64,000 nt of DNA from Pseudarthrobacter sp. W1I19 (GTDB lineage: Bacteria > Actinomycetota > Actinomycetes > Actinomycetales > Micrococcaceae), in NCBI RefSeq assembly GCF_030817835.1, contig NZ_JAUSZR010000001.1:4748145-4812144 (forward strand). The letters run 5' to 3'. Made by a program: the position numbers and the translations under genes. Under the pieces are notes generated by a model. It made no database searches. It was given only the letters and a program-made list of their open reading frames with translations, and was not told the DNA's origin. Below are positions 39,294-52,588 of the stretch, piece by piece; position 1 is the stretch's first letter; every line of letters begins with the position of its first letter.

Positions 39294-41501
39294 ATGAAAA
39301 CTATCCTGCGGCCGGCTATTTCCGTCCTGACACTTTTAGTCATGCTCGTTTCCTTTGCCGTCGTGGGCAGCGTGGCGAACGCGGTCGGAGCGCTAACCTT
39401 CGCGCCGACCGCCGACAGTTACGTTCAGGCCGACCGGCCAACGGAAAACTTCGGGACCAGCGTCCGGTGGTCCACGGAGGGCCGGACCAGCATCTCGCGC
39501 AACAGTCTGCTGCGGTTCAACGTCCAGGTCCCCGCCGGGGAACACGTCGTCTCGGCAAAGCTGCGGGCATACTCGGAGGCCGCAGCAACATCGACTGAGT
39601 TTGTGGACGTTTACACCACGGGCGGCACATGGACCGAAACGGGCGTCACCTGGAACAACGCACCAGCGCGCGGGACCTGGCTGGGCAAGACCGGCGGATT
39701 CGCCACGGGCGCCTGGGTGGAATGGGACGTTACAAAGGGAGTCACGGCGACTGGCGGTCTGCAGAACTTCAGGCTGGAATCCAGCGCGCAGAAGTGGCTG
39801 GGCTTCAAATCGAACCAGGCCTTGGACGCGGCACTCCGCCCAAAGCTGGTGGTCACCACTGCGGCTGACACAGCGGCCCCGACCCCCACCCCGACGCCAA
39901 CCCCCGCACCCACTGATCCGGGCGGGGTCCAGGCTGCTACCACGCAGAACTGGGGCGCACCCGTCGCCGGGGACGAGTTCAACTACACCGGAGTCCCGGA
40001 CACAACCAAATGGAGCGTGTACAACAGCGCAGGGCACGCCGGCAAAGGCATCCGCAGTCCGGGGCAGGTAAAAGTGGACGGCTCCAAAATGGTTATGAAC
40101 GGAACACCGGACGGGACCACCGCCGGCATGTCGGCGAAGTTCGCCCGGCAGAAGTACGGGAGGTGGGAGGTCCGCGCCGCCGGGTCGGGCGACAATGAGT
40201 ACCACATGGTTTCGATCCTGTGGCCGGACAGCGGGAACTGGCCTTGCGACGGCGAAGTGGATTTCGCGGAGACAACGGGTGACTGGAACATGATCAAGTT
40301 CTTCCAGCACTTCTCCTGCAGTAACTCCCAGACCATGGCCAGCAAGACGCTGGACGTTTCCCAGTTCCACAACTACGCAGTGGACTGGTCCCCCGCCGGG
40401 ATGGTCGGTTACGTGGATGGCGTGAAGTGGTTCGAGGACAACGATCCGACCCATCAGCCTCCAGGCAGCATGCATCAGACGCTGCAGCTGGATTGGTTCC
40501 CGGATTCCACTGCTGACGGTGCCGGGGAAATGCGCGTGGACTGGGTACGTGTCTACCGGGCAGCAGGCGCGACTAGTCCCAGCCCGACGCCGACCCCGAC
40601 GCCGGCCCCGACCACTCCGCCGTCGGGTGATTCTTTCGAGTTCGCCGCCGTTGGCGACATGAACCCTTCAGGAAATACGTCGACGAGCTCGGCGTCCGGT
40701 AAGAACGCTGCCAGCATCATTGGCGGCCTCAACGATGGTTCGTTGGATAATTTCCTCGCCATCGGCGACTTCCAGTACGACAAGGGGACCTGCTCGTCGC
40801 TCGGGGCGTGGAACACGCTGTGGGGCGGGTTGAAGGCCAAGACGTACTGGACCGCGGGCCCGAACCACGATCTGGAGCCAGGTGTGAATGATGACGTGGA
40901 CCGGTTCATGGACGGCCAATGCGTCAACACCACCAAGTCGGCTACCAGCACCACTTTGGGCCGGTTCCAGGATGGGCTGGAGTGGTATTCGTTCGATAAG
41001 GGGAACTGGCATATTTTGGTGGCGCCCACGGCGACGTGGCGGTACAACGCGTCCCGGGCACAGGCTATGACCGCGGAAATGGACGCCGACTTGAAGGCGG
41101 CTAAGACGGCGGGGAAGCATCTGGCCGTCCTCTACCATGACCCCTATTTCACGTCCAACACGTCCAGCCACACGCGATTCACCCAGGCGAAGCCTTGGAT
41201 CGACATGTTCTGGAACAACCGGGTGAAAGTGTTGCTGTCCGGCTCCCAGCACAACTATGAGCGGACCTGCCCGGTCAACAACGCGGACCAATGCGTACCG
41301 GACGGCATGCAGCAGTTCCAGGTCTCCACTGGCGGCATTGGTCTGCGCTCGTTCACCAGCGACCCGGCCTACATCCAGCGGAAGTTCAGCGACACCTGGG
41401 GCCACCTGAGGATGAGCTTGAAAGCGGATGGCTCCTACACCTGGGAATTCCGTCCGGTCCACGGAGGTATGCAGACGGACAGCGGGTCCCGGACACCATG
41501 A
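39294..41501 (+). CDS. secreted CBM96/DNRLRE-GH16-like-metallophosphatase fusion
   Basis: A 735-residue exported protein. Signal peptide 1-30 (cut after VANA). Residues about 33-190 are a DNRLRE/CBM96-like beta domain (FAPTADSYVQADRPTENFGT; LLRFNV). A PTPTP linker follows. Residues about 215-427 are a GH16/laminarinase-like jelly roll with GEVDFAE, giving nucleophile Glu321, Asp323 and acid/base Glu326. A second PTPTP linker leads to a calcineurin-like metallophosphatase (about 448-735) with GDMNP (Asp455), GDFQYD (Asp492), GPNHD (Asn524-His525) and SGSQHNYER (649-657). In the last motif Ser-Gln replaces the His-Asp of the usual GHDH. GH16 catalytic residues are intact, so polysaccharide cleavage is likely. 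Phosphatase activity is uncertain. Confidence 0.88.
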   Translation: MKTILRPAISVLTLLVMLVSFAVVGSVANAVGALTFAPTADSYVQADRPTENFGTSVRWSTEGRTSISRNSLLRFNVQVPAGEHVVSAKLRAYSEAAATSTEFVDVYTTGGTWTETGVTWNNAPARGTWLGKTGGFATGAWVEWDVTKGVTATGGLQNFRLESSAQKWLGFKSNQALDAALRPKLVVTTAADTAAPTPTPTPTPAPTDPGGVQAATTQNWGAPVAGDEFNYTGVPDTTKWSVYNSAGHAGKGIRSPGQVKVDGSKMVMNGTPDGTTAGMSAKFARQKYGRWEVRAAGSGDNEYHMVSILWPDSGNWPCDGEVDFAETTGDWNMIKFFQHFSCSNSQTMASKTLDVSQFHNYAVDWSPAGMVGYVDGVKWFEDNDPTHQPPGSMHQTLQLDWFPDSTADGAGEMRVDWVRVYRAAGATSPSPTPTPTPAPTTPPSGDSFEFAAVGDMNPSGNTSTSSASGKNAASIIGGLNDGSLDNFLAIGDFQYDKGTCSSLGAWNTLWGGLKAKTYWTAGPNHDLEPGVNDDVDRFMDGQCVNTTKSATSTTLGRFQDGLEWYSFDKGNWHILVAPTATWRYNASRAQAMTAEMDADLKAAKTAGKHLAVLYHDPYFTSNTSSHTRFTQAKPWIDMFWNNRVKVLLSGSQHNYERTCPVNNADQCVPDGMQQFQVSTGGIGLRSFTSDPAYIQRKFSDTWGHLRMSLKADGSYTWEFRPVHGGMQTDSGSRTP

Positions 41502-41543
41502 TGACGAGCCGTTCCCGACGGCAGGGGTGACGGATTCGAGCCG

Positions 41544-41574
41544 AGCTGGCGCCGCCTAAAAGGCGGCGCCAGCT
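41544..41574 (+). terminator. terminator after the three-domain protein gene
   Basis: Perfect 14-bp arms (41544-41557, 41561-41574) with an AAA loop, followed by TTCT. Confidence 0.85.
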
Positions 41575-41632
41575 TTCTAACTGTTCATCCCGGCGTCGCC
41601 CTTGCTTTCCTTTGTGCAGTTAGGTTGGAGCG

Positions 41633-42478
41633 GTGGCGCGTGAATCCTTGCTTCCTGAATCCGGGCGGCGGGTGTTTGTAGCCCTGGGTGACTCCTTCAC
41701 CGAAGGGGTAGGCGACCGGGATGAGCGGTTGCCCAATGGCGTCCGCGGCTGGGCCGACAGGGTGGCCGAGAAGCTTGCGAAAGCGCAGCCTGGGTGGCGG
41801 TACGCCAACCTGGCAATCAGGAGCAGGCGGCTCCGGCACGTTATCGGTGAACAACTGGAGCCGGCGCTGCGGATGCGGCCTGCCTTGGTGACGCTTTACG
41901 CCGGCGGCAATGACATCCTGGACCTGAAGACCGGCATGGCAGCGCTCATGGCGGACTACGAACAGCTTGTTGCCCAACTCGCCGGCACCGGCGCCACGGT
42001 GGTCCTCTTCACCGGATTCGACGTCAAGGTTTCAGCACTGCTCGAGCCGCTGAAGAAGCGCAACACGTTCTACAACGAACGGGTCCGGGCCATCGCCGAA
42101 AAATACAACGCGGTCCTCGTGGACTACTGGTGCCTGGACGCCTTCCACGACCGCAGGATGTGGGACTCGGACCGGCTCCACATGTCCAAGGCCGGGCACA
42201 AATACCTGGCCGGCCAGGTGCTGGACCAGCTGGACGTGCCGCACAAGATCAAACCCCGGGACTGGGAGCCGCCGCCCAGGCTGGGCCTGCGCGAGTGGGA
42301 ACTCCGCCAGCGGCGCTGGGTCCACGACTGGGTCCTCCCGCTGTTCAGCCGCAAACTGCGGGGCGTCACGCTGGGTGATACCCTCACTCCGCGCTGGCCG
42401 GAACCGGTCAAGGTACCCCGGAAAGGCGGCCTGAAGAAACTGGTGCGGGAGCAGGTTGGGGCCGTGCAGGAGTCTTAG
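41633..42478 (+). CDS. SGNH/GDSL hydrolase, paralogue 1
   Basis: A 281-residue esterase-like protein without a signal peptide. Block I is VALGDSFTEGVGD with catalytic Ser, block III is AGGNDILD, and block V is DSDRLHMSKAGH, containing the catalytic Asp-x-x-His. About 60 basic residues follow the fold (REWELRQRRWVHDW). A TAGGTT -10 element is 6 bases before the GTG, so the mRNA is probably leaderless. It is clearly related to the gene at 43377 (same SGNH blocks and similar tail). Its stop overlaps the end of the convergent YciI-like gene by 4 bases. Substrate unknown. Confidence 0.88.
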   Translation: MARESLLPESGRRVFVALGDSFTEGVGDRDERLPNGVRGWADRVAEKLAKAQPGWRYANLAIRSRRLRHVIGEQLEPALRMRPALVTLYAGGNDILDLKTGMAALMADYEQLVAQLAGTGATVVLFTGFDVKVSALLEPLKKRNTFYNERVRAIAEKYNAVLVDYWCLDAFHDRRMWDSDRLHMSKAGHKYLAGQVLDQLDVPHKIKPRDWEPPPRLGLREWELRQRRWVHDWVLPLFSRKLRGVTLGDTLTPRWPEPVKVPRKGGLKKLVREQVGAVQES

Positions 42479-42762
42479 CTGTCCAGCAGGTTCTCAAAAC
42501 CGGGGGCCACTCTGCCGGCGTGGAACTCCACTACTTCGAACTCGGCAACGCCGTTCGTGTAGAACGGGTCCTGAGCCAGGCTGGCGTCAAGGGTTTCGCG
42601 GTCGGCCCGGGAGAGCAGCAAGCCGCCGGTCCGCGGTACCTTGCGCCCGGCGGCGATGAAAACACCGTCGTCAAAGGCTTTCTGTAGCCAGGCGATATGC
42701 GCATCGTTGTGGAAGTCCACGATGTCCTGCGGAACCCGGTAGCTCAGGGAGACAACATACAT
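42475..42762 (-). CDS. YciI-like protein
   Basis: A 95-residue YciI/dimeric alpha-beta barrel protein. HIAWLQKAFDDGVFIAAGR and the DPFYTNGVAEFEVVEF segment are typical. Some members have dehydrochlorinase-like or peroxidase-like activities, but most are uncharacterised. A TAGGCT -10 hexamer is 6 bases before ATG (leaderless). It is divergent from the MarR gene 62 bases away, so MarR may control it (inference). Confidence 0.85.
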   Translation of the reverse strand: MYVVSLSYRVPQDIVDFHNDAHIAWLQKAFDDGVFIAAGRKVPRTGGLLLSRADRETLDASLAQDPFYTNGVAEFEVVEFHAGRVAPGFENLLDS

Positions 42763-42824
42763 GGGCCCAGCCTACCGGCCGCGGTGTCGCTACTTGAAGG
42801 ATCAACCCACCGTAGAATGGACAC

Positions 42825-43313
42825 ATGACCGAACCCCGCTGGCTTAACGCCGACGAACGCCGTGCCTGGCTGGCCCTGGTAAGCATCAACACGCTGCTGC
42901 CGGCGGCCCTCGATACGAAGCTCCATGCAGCGGGAAAACTGTCCCTCTTCGATTACACCGTCCTGGCCATGCTCTCCGAGGCGGAGGAGCGTTTCCTGCC
43001 AATGAGCGAGCTGGCCGCCCGCAGCAGCGCTTCCCTGTCGAGGCTTTCGCACGTGGTGACCAAGCTGCAGAAGCGGGGGTGGGTGGAACGCCGGCCGCAC
43101 CCGCACGATGCCCGCGTGACAACAGCGCACCTCACTGAGGAAGGCATGGCGACCATCGTGGGACTCGCACCCGGGCATGTTGAGACTGTGCGGGATTTGT
43201 TCCTTGACGCCCTCACGGAGCAGGACGTCCAGGATCTGGCGCGGATCGGCGAGAAGGTAGTGGGCCGGCTGGACTCGGACCACTGGATTTTGCGCGAAAC
43301 CCCGGGCGCGTAG
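42825..43313 (+). CDS. MarR-family transcriptional regulator
   Basis: A 162-residue winged-helix regulator. The DNA-binding region is at about residues 35-105: LFDYTVLAMLSEAEERFLPM, then SELAARSSASLSRLSHVVTK, and the wing RRPHPHDARVTTAHLTEEG. A TAGAAT -10 hexamer is 6 bases before ATG, indicating a leaderless transcript. It lies between two SGNH-hydrolase paralogues and divergent from YciI. Ligand and targets are unknown. Confidence 0.92.
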   Translation: MTEPRWLNADERRAWLALVSINTLLPAALDTKLHAAGKLSLFDYTVLAMLSEAEERFLPMSELAARSSASLSRLSHVVTKLQKRGWVERRPHPHDARVTTAHLTEEGMATIVGLAPGHVETVRDLFLDALTEQDVQDLARIGEKVVGRLDSDHWILRETPGA

Positions 43314-43376
43314 CCAGCCAAGCCGGGAACCACAGGGAACTTGGTTGCCCCCAGCAACGGATGGCAAACTGGCGGG

Positions 43377-44138
43377 ATGGATGTCACAACCCGCTTCGTA
43401 GCCCTTGGTGACTCCTTCACCGAAGGCGTGGGCGACGAGGATCCCACCCGCCCCAACGGCGTCCGCGGCTGGGCAGACCGCGTAGCTGAGCAACTCGGCG
43501 CCCCGGACCCGGGCTTCGGGTATGCCAACCTCGCCATCCGCGGCAGAAAACTCCGCCAGATCCTGGCTGAGCAGGTGGACGCCGCCGTCGAACTTAATCC
43601 CACCCTGGTGAGCATTTACGCGGGTGCCAACGATATCCTCCGGCCCCGGATCGACATTGACGACCTCCTGGTGGAGTACGACGACGCCATCGCCAAACTG
43701 CGCGCTACCGGCGCCACTGTGGTGATGTTTACCGGCTTCGACGCGCGGGGTTCCAAGGTGTTCAGCACCATGCGCGGGCGGACAGCCATCTACAACGAAC
43801 TGGTCCGCGGCATCGCCGGAGACCATGGCGCCCTGCTGGTGGATTACTGGCGCTTCAGCGAGTACTACGACTGGGGCATGTGGGCGCAGGACCGCATGCA
43901 CATGTCGGCTGCCGGGCACGCGAACATGGCCAAGCGTGTGTTGGACGTCCTCGAACATGACCACTCCATCGACGTCCCGCCCATGACCCCTGTTCCCGAG
44001 CTGAGCGGCCTGGACGCCATCCGCGCGAATGCCCGCTGGTTCCGCGAGTACGCCGGTCCTTGGGTTGTCCGCAGGGTTACCGGAAAGTCCTCCGGCGACG
44101 GCCTGCAGCCCAGGTATCCGCAGCTGACACGGCTCTAA
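43377..44138 (+). CDS. SGNH/GDSL hydrolase, paralogue 2
   Basis: A 253-residue SGNH hydrolase closely related to the one at 41633 (VALGDSFTEGVGDED; RPNGVRGWADRVAEQL; AGANDILRP; AQDRMHMSAAGH). ATG 43377 is chosen: it aligns with the other paralogue's start, and CAAACT lies 6 bases upstream in a leaderless-type position. An upstream TTG (43341) adds residues with no counterpart. The C-terminal tail (ARWFREYAGPWVVRRVTGK) parallels that of paralogue 1. No signal peptide is seen. Confidence 0.88.
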   Translation: MDVTTRFVALGDSFTEGVGDEDPTRPNGVRGWADRVAEQLGAPDPGFGYANLAIRGRKLRQILAEQVDAAVELNPTLVSIYAGANDILRPRIDIDDLLVEYDDAIAKLRATGATVVMFTGFDARGSKVFSTMRGRTAIYNELVRGIAGDHGALLVDYWRFSEYYDWGMWAQDRMHMSAAGHANMAKRVLDVLEHDHSIDVPPMTPVPELSGLDAIRANARWFREYAGPWVVRRVTGKSSGDGLQPRYPQLTRL

Positions 44139-44392
44139 CGGAAGCGGCCTCTTATACACCCTCAGGCGCCGGATTGGTCTTTAATTGCGTGAACTCGTAG
44201 ACTTGGTAGGCGCTAAGTGCGCGGAGCGTGCGCAATTGCTCCGGTTGCCCGGTAAATTCTCCAGGGTGGCCGGTAGTTAGGGGCTCAAGTTGCGTGACTA
44301 ACCGTTGCCCTTCTTCACTTTTGGGTCGCCCTTAGCAGCATGGTCCAGCAGCAGATATGCGGATCATTACTTTCAATTCTTGAGGAGAAGTC

Positions 44393-44629
44393 ATGGCAGC
44401 ACACTGCCAAGTGACCGGGGCCGAGCCGGGCTTTGGGCACAGCATTTCGCACTCGCACCGCCGCAACAAGCGTCGGTTCGATCCGAACATTCAGAAGAAG
44501 CGCTACTGGGTTCCGTCCCTGCGCCGTAATGTCACGCTGCAGGTATCTGCAAAGGGCATCAAGACCATCGACGTACGCGGCATCGACGTTGTCGTCGCCG
44601 ACATTCTCGCTCGTGGGGTGAAGCTCTAG
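44393..44629 (+). CDS. rpmB: 50S ribosomal protein L28
   Basis: A 78-residue L28 ([37 protein letters not shown]). Only one Cys is present, so the zinc-binding Cys pairs of the C+ form are absent. AGGAG precedes ATG. It starts a three-gene operon with rpmG (1-base overlap) and rpsN. This gene set is the one often duplicated as zinc-independent paralogues under Zur. No convincing Zur palindrome was seen upstream. Confidence 0.95.
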   Translation: MAAHCQVTGAEPGFGHSISHSHRRNKRRFDPNIQKKRYWVPSLRRNVTLQVSAKGIKTIDVRGIDVVVADILARGVKL

Positions 44630-44796
44630 TGGCTAAGGACAAGGACGTACGTCCGATCATCAAGCTCAAGTCGACCGCGGGCACGGGTTACACCTACGTA
44701 ACCCGCAAGAACCGTCGTAACGATCCGGACCGCATGGTTCTGAAGAAGTACGACCCCAAGATCCGCCAGCACGTCGAATTCCGAGAGGAGCGCTAA
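44629..44796 (+). CDS. rpmG: 50S ribosomal protein L33
   Basis: A 55-residue L33 ([38 protein letters not shown]). GTG start shares one base with the rpmB stop (TAGTG). No cysteines are present, so this is the zinc-free (C-) form. Translation is coupled to L28. Confidence 0.94.
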   Translation: MAKDKDVRPIIKLKSTAGTGYTYVTRKNRRNDPDRMVLKKYDPKIRQHVEFREER

Positions 44797-44798
44797 AC

Positions 44799-45104
44799 AT
44801 GGCTAAGAAGTCCAAGATTGCTCGCAACGAGCAGCGCAAGGTCATCGTTGAGCGTTACGCTGCAAAGCGCCTCGAGCTGAAGAAGACCCTGGTTGACGAA
44901 AACGCAACCGACGAAGCACGCGAAGCAGCCCGCCTGGGCTTGCAGAAGCTGCCCCGCAACGCGTCCCCGATCCGTCTGCGTAACCGCGACATCATCGACG
45001 GCCGCCCCCGCGGTACCTTCCAGAAGTTCGGTATCTCCCGTGTCCGCTTCCGCGACATGGCCCACAAGGGCGAACTCCCGGGCATCACCAAGTCTTCCTG
45101 GTAA
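44799..45104 (+). CDS. rpsN: 30S ribosomal protein S14
   Basis: A 101-residue long-form S14 ([40 protein letters not shown]). It has no Cys at all, so it lacks the CxxC...CxxC zinc finger of the short 61-residue form. It starts 2 bases after the rpmG stop with GAGAGGAG upstream. A strong terminator follows at 45133. Confidence 0.95.
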   Translation: MAKKSKIARNEQRKVIVERYAAKRLELKKTLVDENATDEAREAARLGLQKLPRNASPIRLRNRDIIDGRPRGTFQKFGISRVRFRDMAHKGELPGITKSSW

Positions 45105-45132
45105 TCCAGCCCTGCTGATACCAGCTGCTTGA

Positions 45133-45166
45133 GAAGGGCCGGCAACCTTACGGTTGCCGGCCCTTC
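45133..45166 (+). terminator. terminator of the rpmB-rpmG-rpsN operon
   Basis: Perfect 15-bp arms (45133-45147, 45152-45166), loop TTAC, followed by TGCTGTTT. Confidence 0.9.
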
Positions 45167-45207
45167 TGCTGTTTAAGTCGCCTGGTGTTGCGGCTTCCCG
45201 CCACGCC

Positions 45208-45233
45208 CGGTGATTGAGCCTGTCGAAATCCGG
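45208..45233. repeat. dispersed repeat copy upstream of rRNA operon 1
   Basis: CGGTGATTGAGCC followed by TGTCGAAATCCGG: one base differs in each half from the jetB copies. Confidence 0.7.
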
Positions 45234-45343
45234 GCAGTGGTGCAGCACACAGAAAAGAAGTACGACGGCGCGTGGCTGCTGAGGTGCCGTCATCCGGCTT
45301 TTGGCGCGGAATCCCGGGGCCTGCGACCCCTTCAGGAGGGGAT

Positions 45344-45372
45344 TTGCGGTGGTGCCGGAGGAGGTGTATTGT
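45344..45372 (+). promoter_or_regulatory. rRNA operon 1 promoter
   Basis: -35 TTGCGG (45344-45349), 17-bp spacer, -10 TATTGT (45367-45372). Both hexamers and the spacing are identical at operon 2 and at the window end, while the spacer sequence differs. That conservation supports the call. Confidence 0.8.
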
Positions 45373-45792
45373 TTTCTAAGTCGCCGCGGGGGAGACAGCG
45401 AAGAGCTGGTTACCGCGGGCGGCCAAAACCCCCAAAATAAAGACCAAATCTGGCAGGGCCTTTGAGGACCGCAGAAGAGGTGGGGACGATCTTCCCGCCG
45501 ATGAAAATCCTGGAACATGGATTTGCATTGGGGTGGCGGGTCGGGTAAGTTTGAAAAGTTGCTCCGGAGCGATCCGCGACTGTGAAGTTGTGGTGGTGCC
45601 GGGTGTGTCTGTTGTTTGAGAACTCAATAGTGTGCCAAGTTTGTTGATACCAATTGTTTTAGTGATTGGTTGAATTGACCGGGCTTGTCCGCCCCTGTGG
45701 GTGGGTCTGGTTTTTACAGCTGGTTTCAAATTTTGCAGCCTGGTTTCCGCGTTTTCCCGTGGTTTCTTGGTTGTGTTCGTTTTTGTTTTACT
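45373..45792 (+). other. rRNA operon 1 leader with pre-16S processing arm
   Basis: The 420-base leader contains GTTGTTTGAGAACTCAATAG, the element found in actinobacterial rRNA leaders near antitermination signals. AGTGTGCCAA (45629-45638) is the exact complement of TTGGCACACT in the spacer after 16S (47528-47537), giving the RNase III stem around pre-16S. From about 45542 on it is almost the same as the operon 2 leader. Confidence 0.8.
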
Positions 45793-47850
<2,058 letters not shown>

Positions 47851-47851
47851 A

Positions 47852-50971
<3,120 letters not shown>

Positions 50972-51042
50972 CACACCCACCCCGCAAACGGATTCAAAAG
51001 CGTTTGCACCCGGGGCGGGTAAAAAGATAAACAAGACTGCTT

Positions 51043-51069
51043 GCGTCCACTATGTGGTTCCCAAACAAC
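51043..51069 (+). other. 3' arm of the pre-23S processing stem
   Basis: GCGTCCACTATGTGGTTCCC and the following CAAACAAC pair with the spacer segment 47672-47698 across the 23S gene, with only two G-T type differences. This is the expected RNase III site. Operon 2 has the same arrangement. Confidence 0.75.
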
Positions 51070-51211
51070 AAACCAAACACGTTTGTTGCCGGGGAACAAA
51101 AACACAAAACTACATAACAACACCACAGCTCTGCCTAACAAGGAGAGCATGTTGTAACCACAAAGATTTCCCACCCACCACGGCGCAAGCCCTGGGGGAA
51201 CGGGTAGAAGG

Positions 51212-51329
51212 GTTACGGCGGTCATAGCGTGGGGGAAACGCCCGGTCCCATTCCGAACCCGGAAGCTAAGACCCACAGCGCCGATGGTACTGCACCCGGG
51301 AGGGTGTGGGAGAGTAGGTCACCGCCGGA
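51212..51329 (+). rRNA. rrf: 5S ribosomal RNA (operon 1)
   Basis: About 118 bases, GTTACGGCGGTCATAGCGTG to GTCACCGCCGGA. The ends pair (ACGGCGG with CCGCCG) and CCCGGTCCCATTCCGAACCC is the conserved loop region. Confidence 0.96.
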
Positions 51330-51342
51330 CAACCATTAGGTC

Positions 51343-51373
51343 GAGGCCCCAACCAATCACTGGTTGGGGCCTC
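51343..51373 (+). terminator. terminator of rRNA operon 1
   Basis: Perfect 13-bp arms GAGGCCCCAACCA/TGGTTGGGGCCTC around ATCAC, just after 5S. The operon 2 copy differs by one loop base. Confidence 0.9.
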
Positions 51374-51466
51374 CCACATTTAACACACAAAACCATTTCA
51401 CGCTGAGAACAGGCGCCACGGAAGAGGCCGGACGTAGGGCCACTGTCGCCCGCCTAGACTACCGTC

Positions 51467-52475
51467 ATGGCCTCCAGCTCCCGCGAACCCCGTACCCGAA
51501 GAGCAACTATCCTCGACGTTGCGGCAGCTGCGGGGGTTTCACGCCAAACCGTGACCCGCGCAATGAACGATATGCCGGGGATCAGTCCGGCCACGCGCGA
51601 ACGCGTCCAGCAACTGGCAGCCGATCTCGGGTACACCCCCAGCCGGTTCGCGAAGGGCCTGGTGCAGGGAGCCAGGATCTCCCTGGGGCTTGCCATCCCG
51701 GACCTCACCAATCCGTACTTCCCCGCTTTCGCTTCCAGCGTGGTGGAAGAAGCCACCCAGCGCGGCTGGAATGTGGTGGTTGATGATTTTGGCCACGGCA
51801 GCGGGAGCGCCCTGGACGCAGTAGCCCGGCTGGCGCCGCAGGTGGATGCCGTTGATCGGATATCTGGGAGCCTGTTCCAGCGATGCTCAGGCCATGATGG
51901 GCAGGCGCCCTGTGGTGGTGCTTGACTACCCGGCGGGACAGGCTGCGGGCGGCATCTCCTTCGACTATTCGTATGGGGCAGGACTGGCACTCCAGCGCTT
52001 CCAGTCGGAAGACCGCCGGCGGATTGCCTACCTTGATTCAAACCAGGAGGGCGTTGCCACCACCCGTGGCGCTGCTGTCGCCGCAGCGGCGGCTGGGGCC
52101 GGCGTTGAACTCATCGTCGGAGCGTGCCTCGATTCCGCTCCCGCCGCCCGCCAGGCCGTCCGGGAATTGCTTGAAGAACACGGCAGGATTGACGGGCTCC
52201 TGGTGTTCAATGACCTGATGGCGGCGGGAGCCATGAAAGGCCTGCACGACGCCGGGAGGGCCGTTCCAGAGGATTGTGCCGTGATAGGGATGGACGGCGT
52301 ACCCCTTGGCGAACTCGTGACGCCGGAGCTGACCACGCTGGCACTGGACTTGAGGGCGGTGGGCCGCTCCGCCGTCGACCTCGCGGACAACCTCCTCAGC
52401 GGAGCTATCCAGGCGGCGAGTGATGAGGCGAGCCTGATCCTCAAACATCAGCTGGTACTGCGCCAATCTGCCTAA
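51467..52475 (+). pseudogene. LacI-family regulator of lacZ, single-base frameshift
   Basis: A LacI/GalR repressor. The N-terminal HTH (TILDVAAAAGVSRQTVTRAM, about residues 14-33) and hinge are intact. The sugar-binding domain begins LGLAIPDLTNPYFP. After LAPQVDAV the frame is lost near 51857: the correct continuation IGYLGACSSDAQAMM lies in the next frame and runs to TAA 52473-52475. Removing one G gives a normal repressor of about 335 residues. A TAGACT -10 element 6 bases before ATG marks a leaderless transcript. If the shift is real, lacZ would be de-repressed. Confidence 0.88.
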
Positions 52476-52518
52476 GCCCTACTCAAAACTGGCATCTACC
52501 GGTAGGCTGAACCGGTGC

Positions 52519-52532
52519 CGTGAACGTTCACG
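52519..52532. promoter_or_regulatory. LacI-type operator before lacZ
   Basis: CGTGAACGTTCACG is a perfect 14-bp palindrome with the central CG of LacI/GalR operators. It lies between lacI and lacZ, 56 bases before the lacZ ATG. Confidence 0.8.
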
Positions 52533-52588
52533 TAGACCGCTCGCCCAGCGCCTGCCGCCCCGGACAAACCCATGAAGCAAGGAAGCCC

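Noticed and set aside
44280..44392. Zur operator upstream of rpmB
   Set aside because: ATCATTACTTTCA resembles half a site, but there is no palindromic partner.
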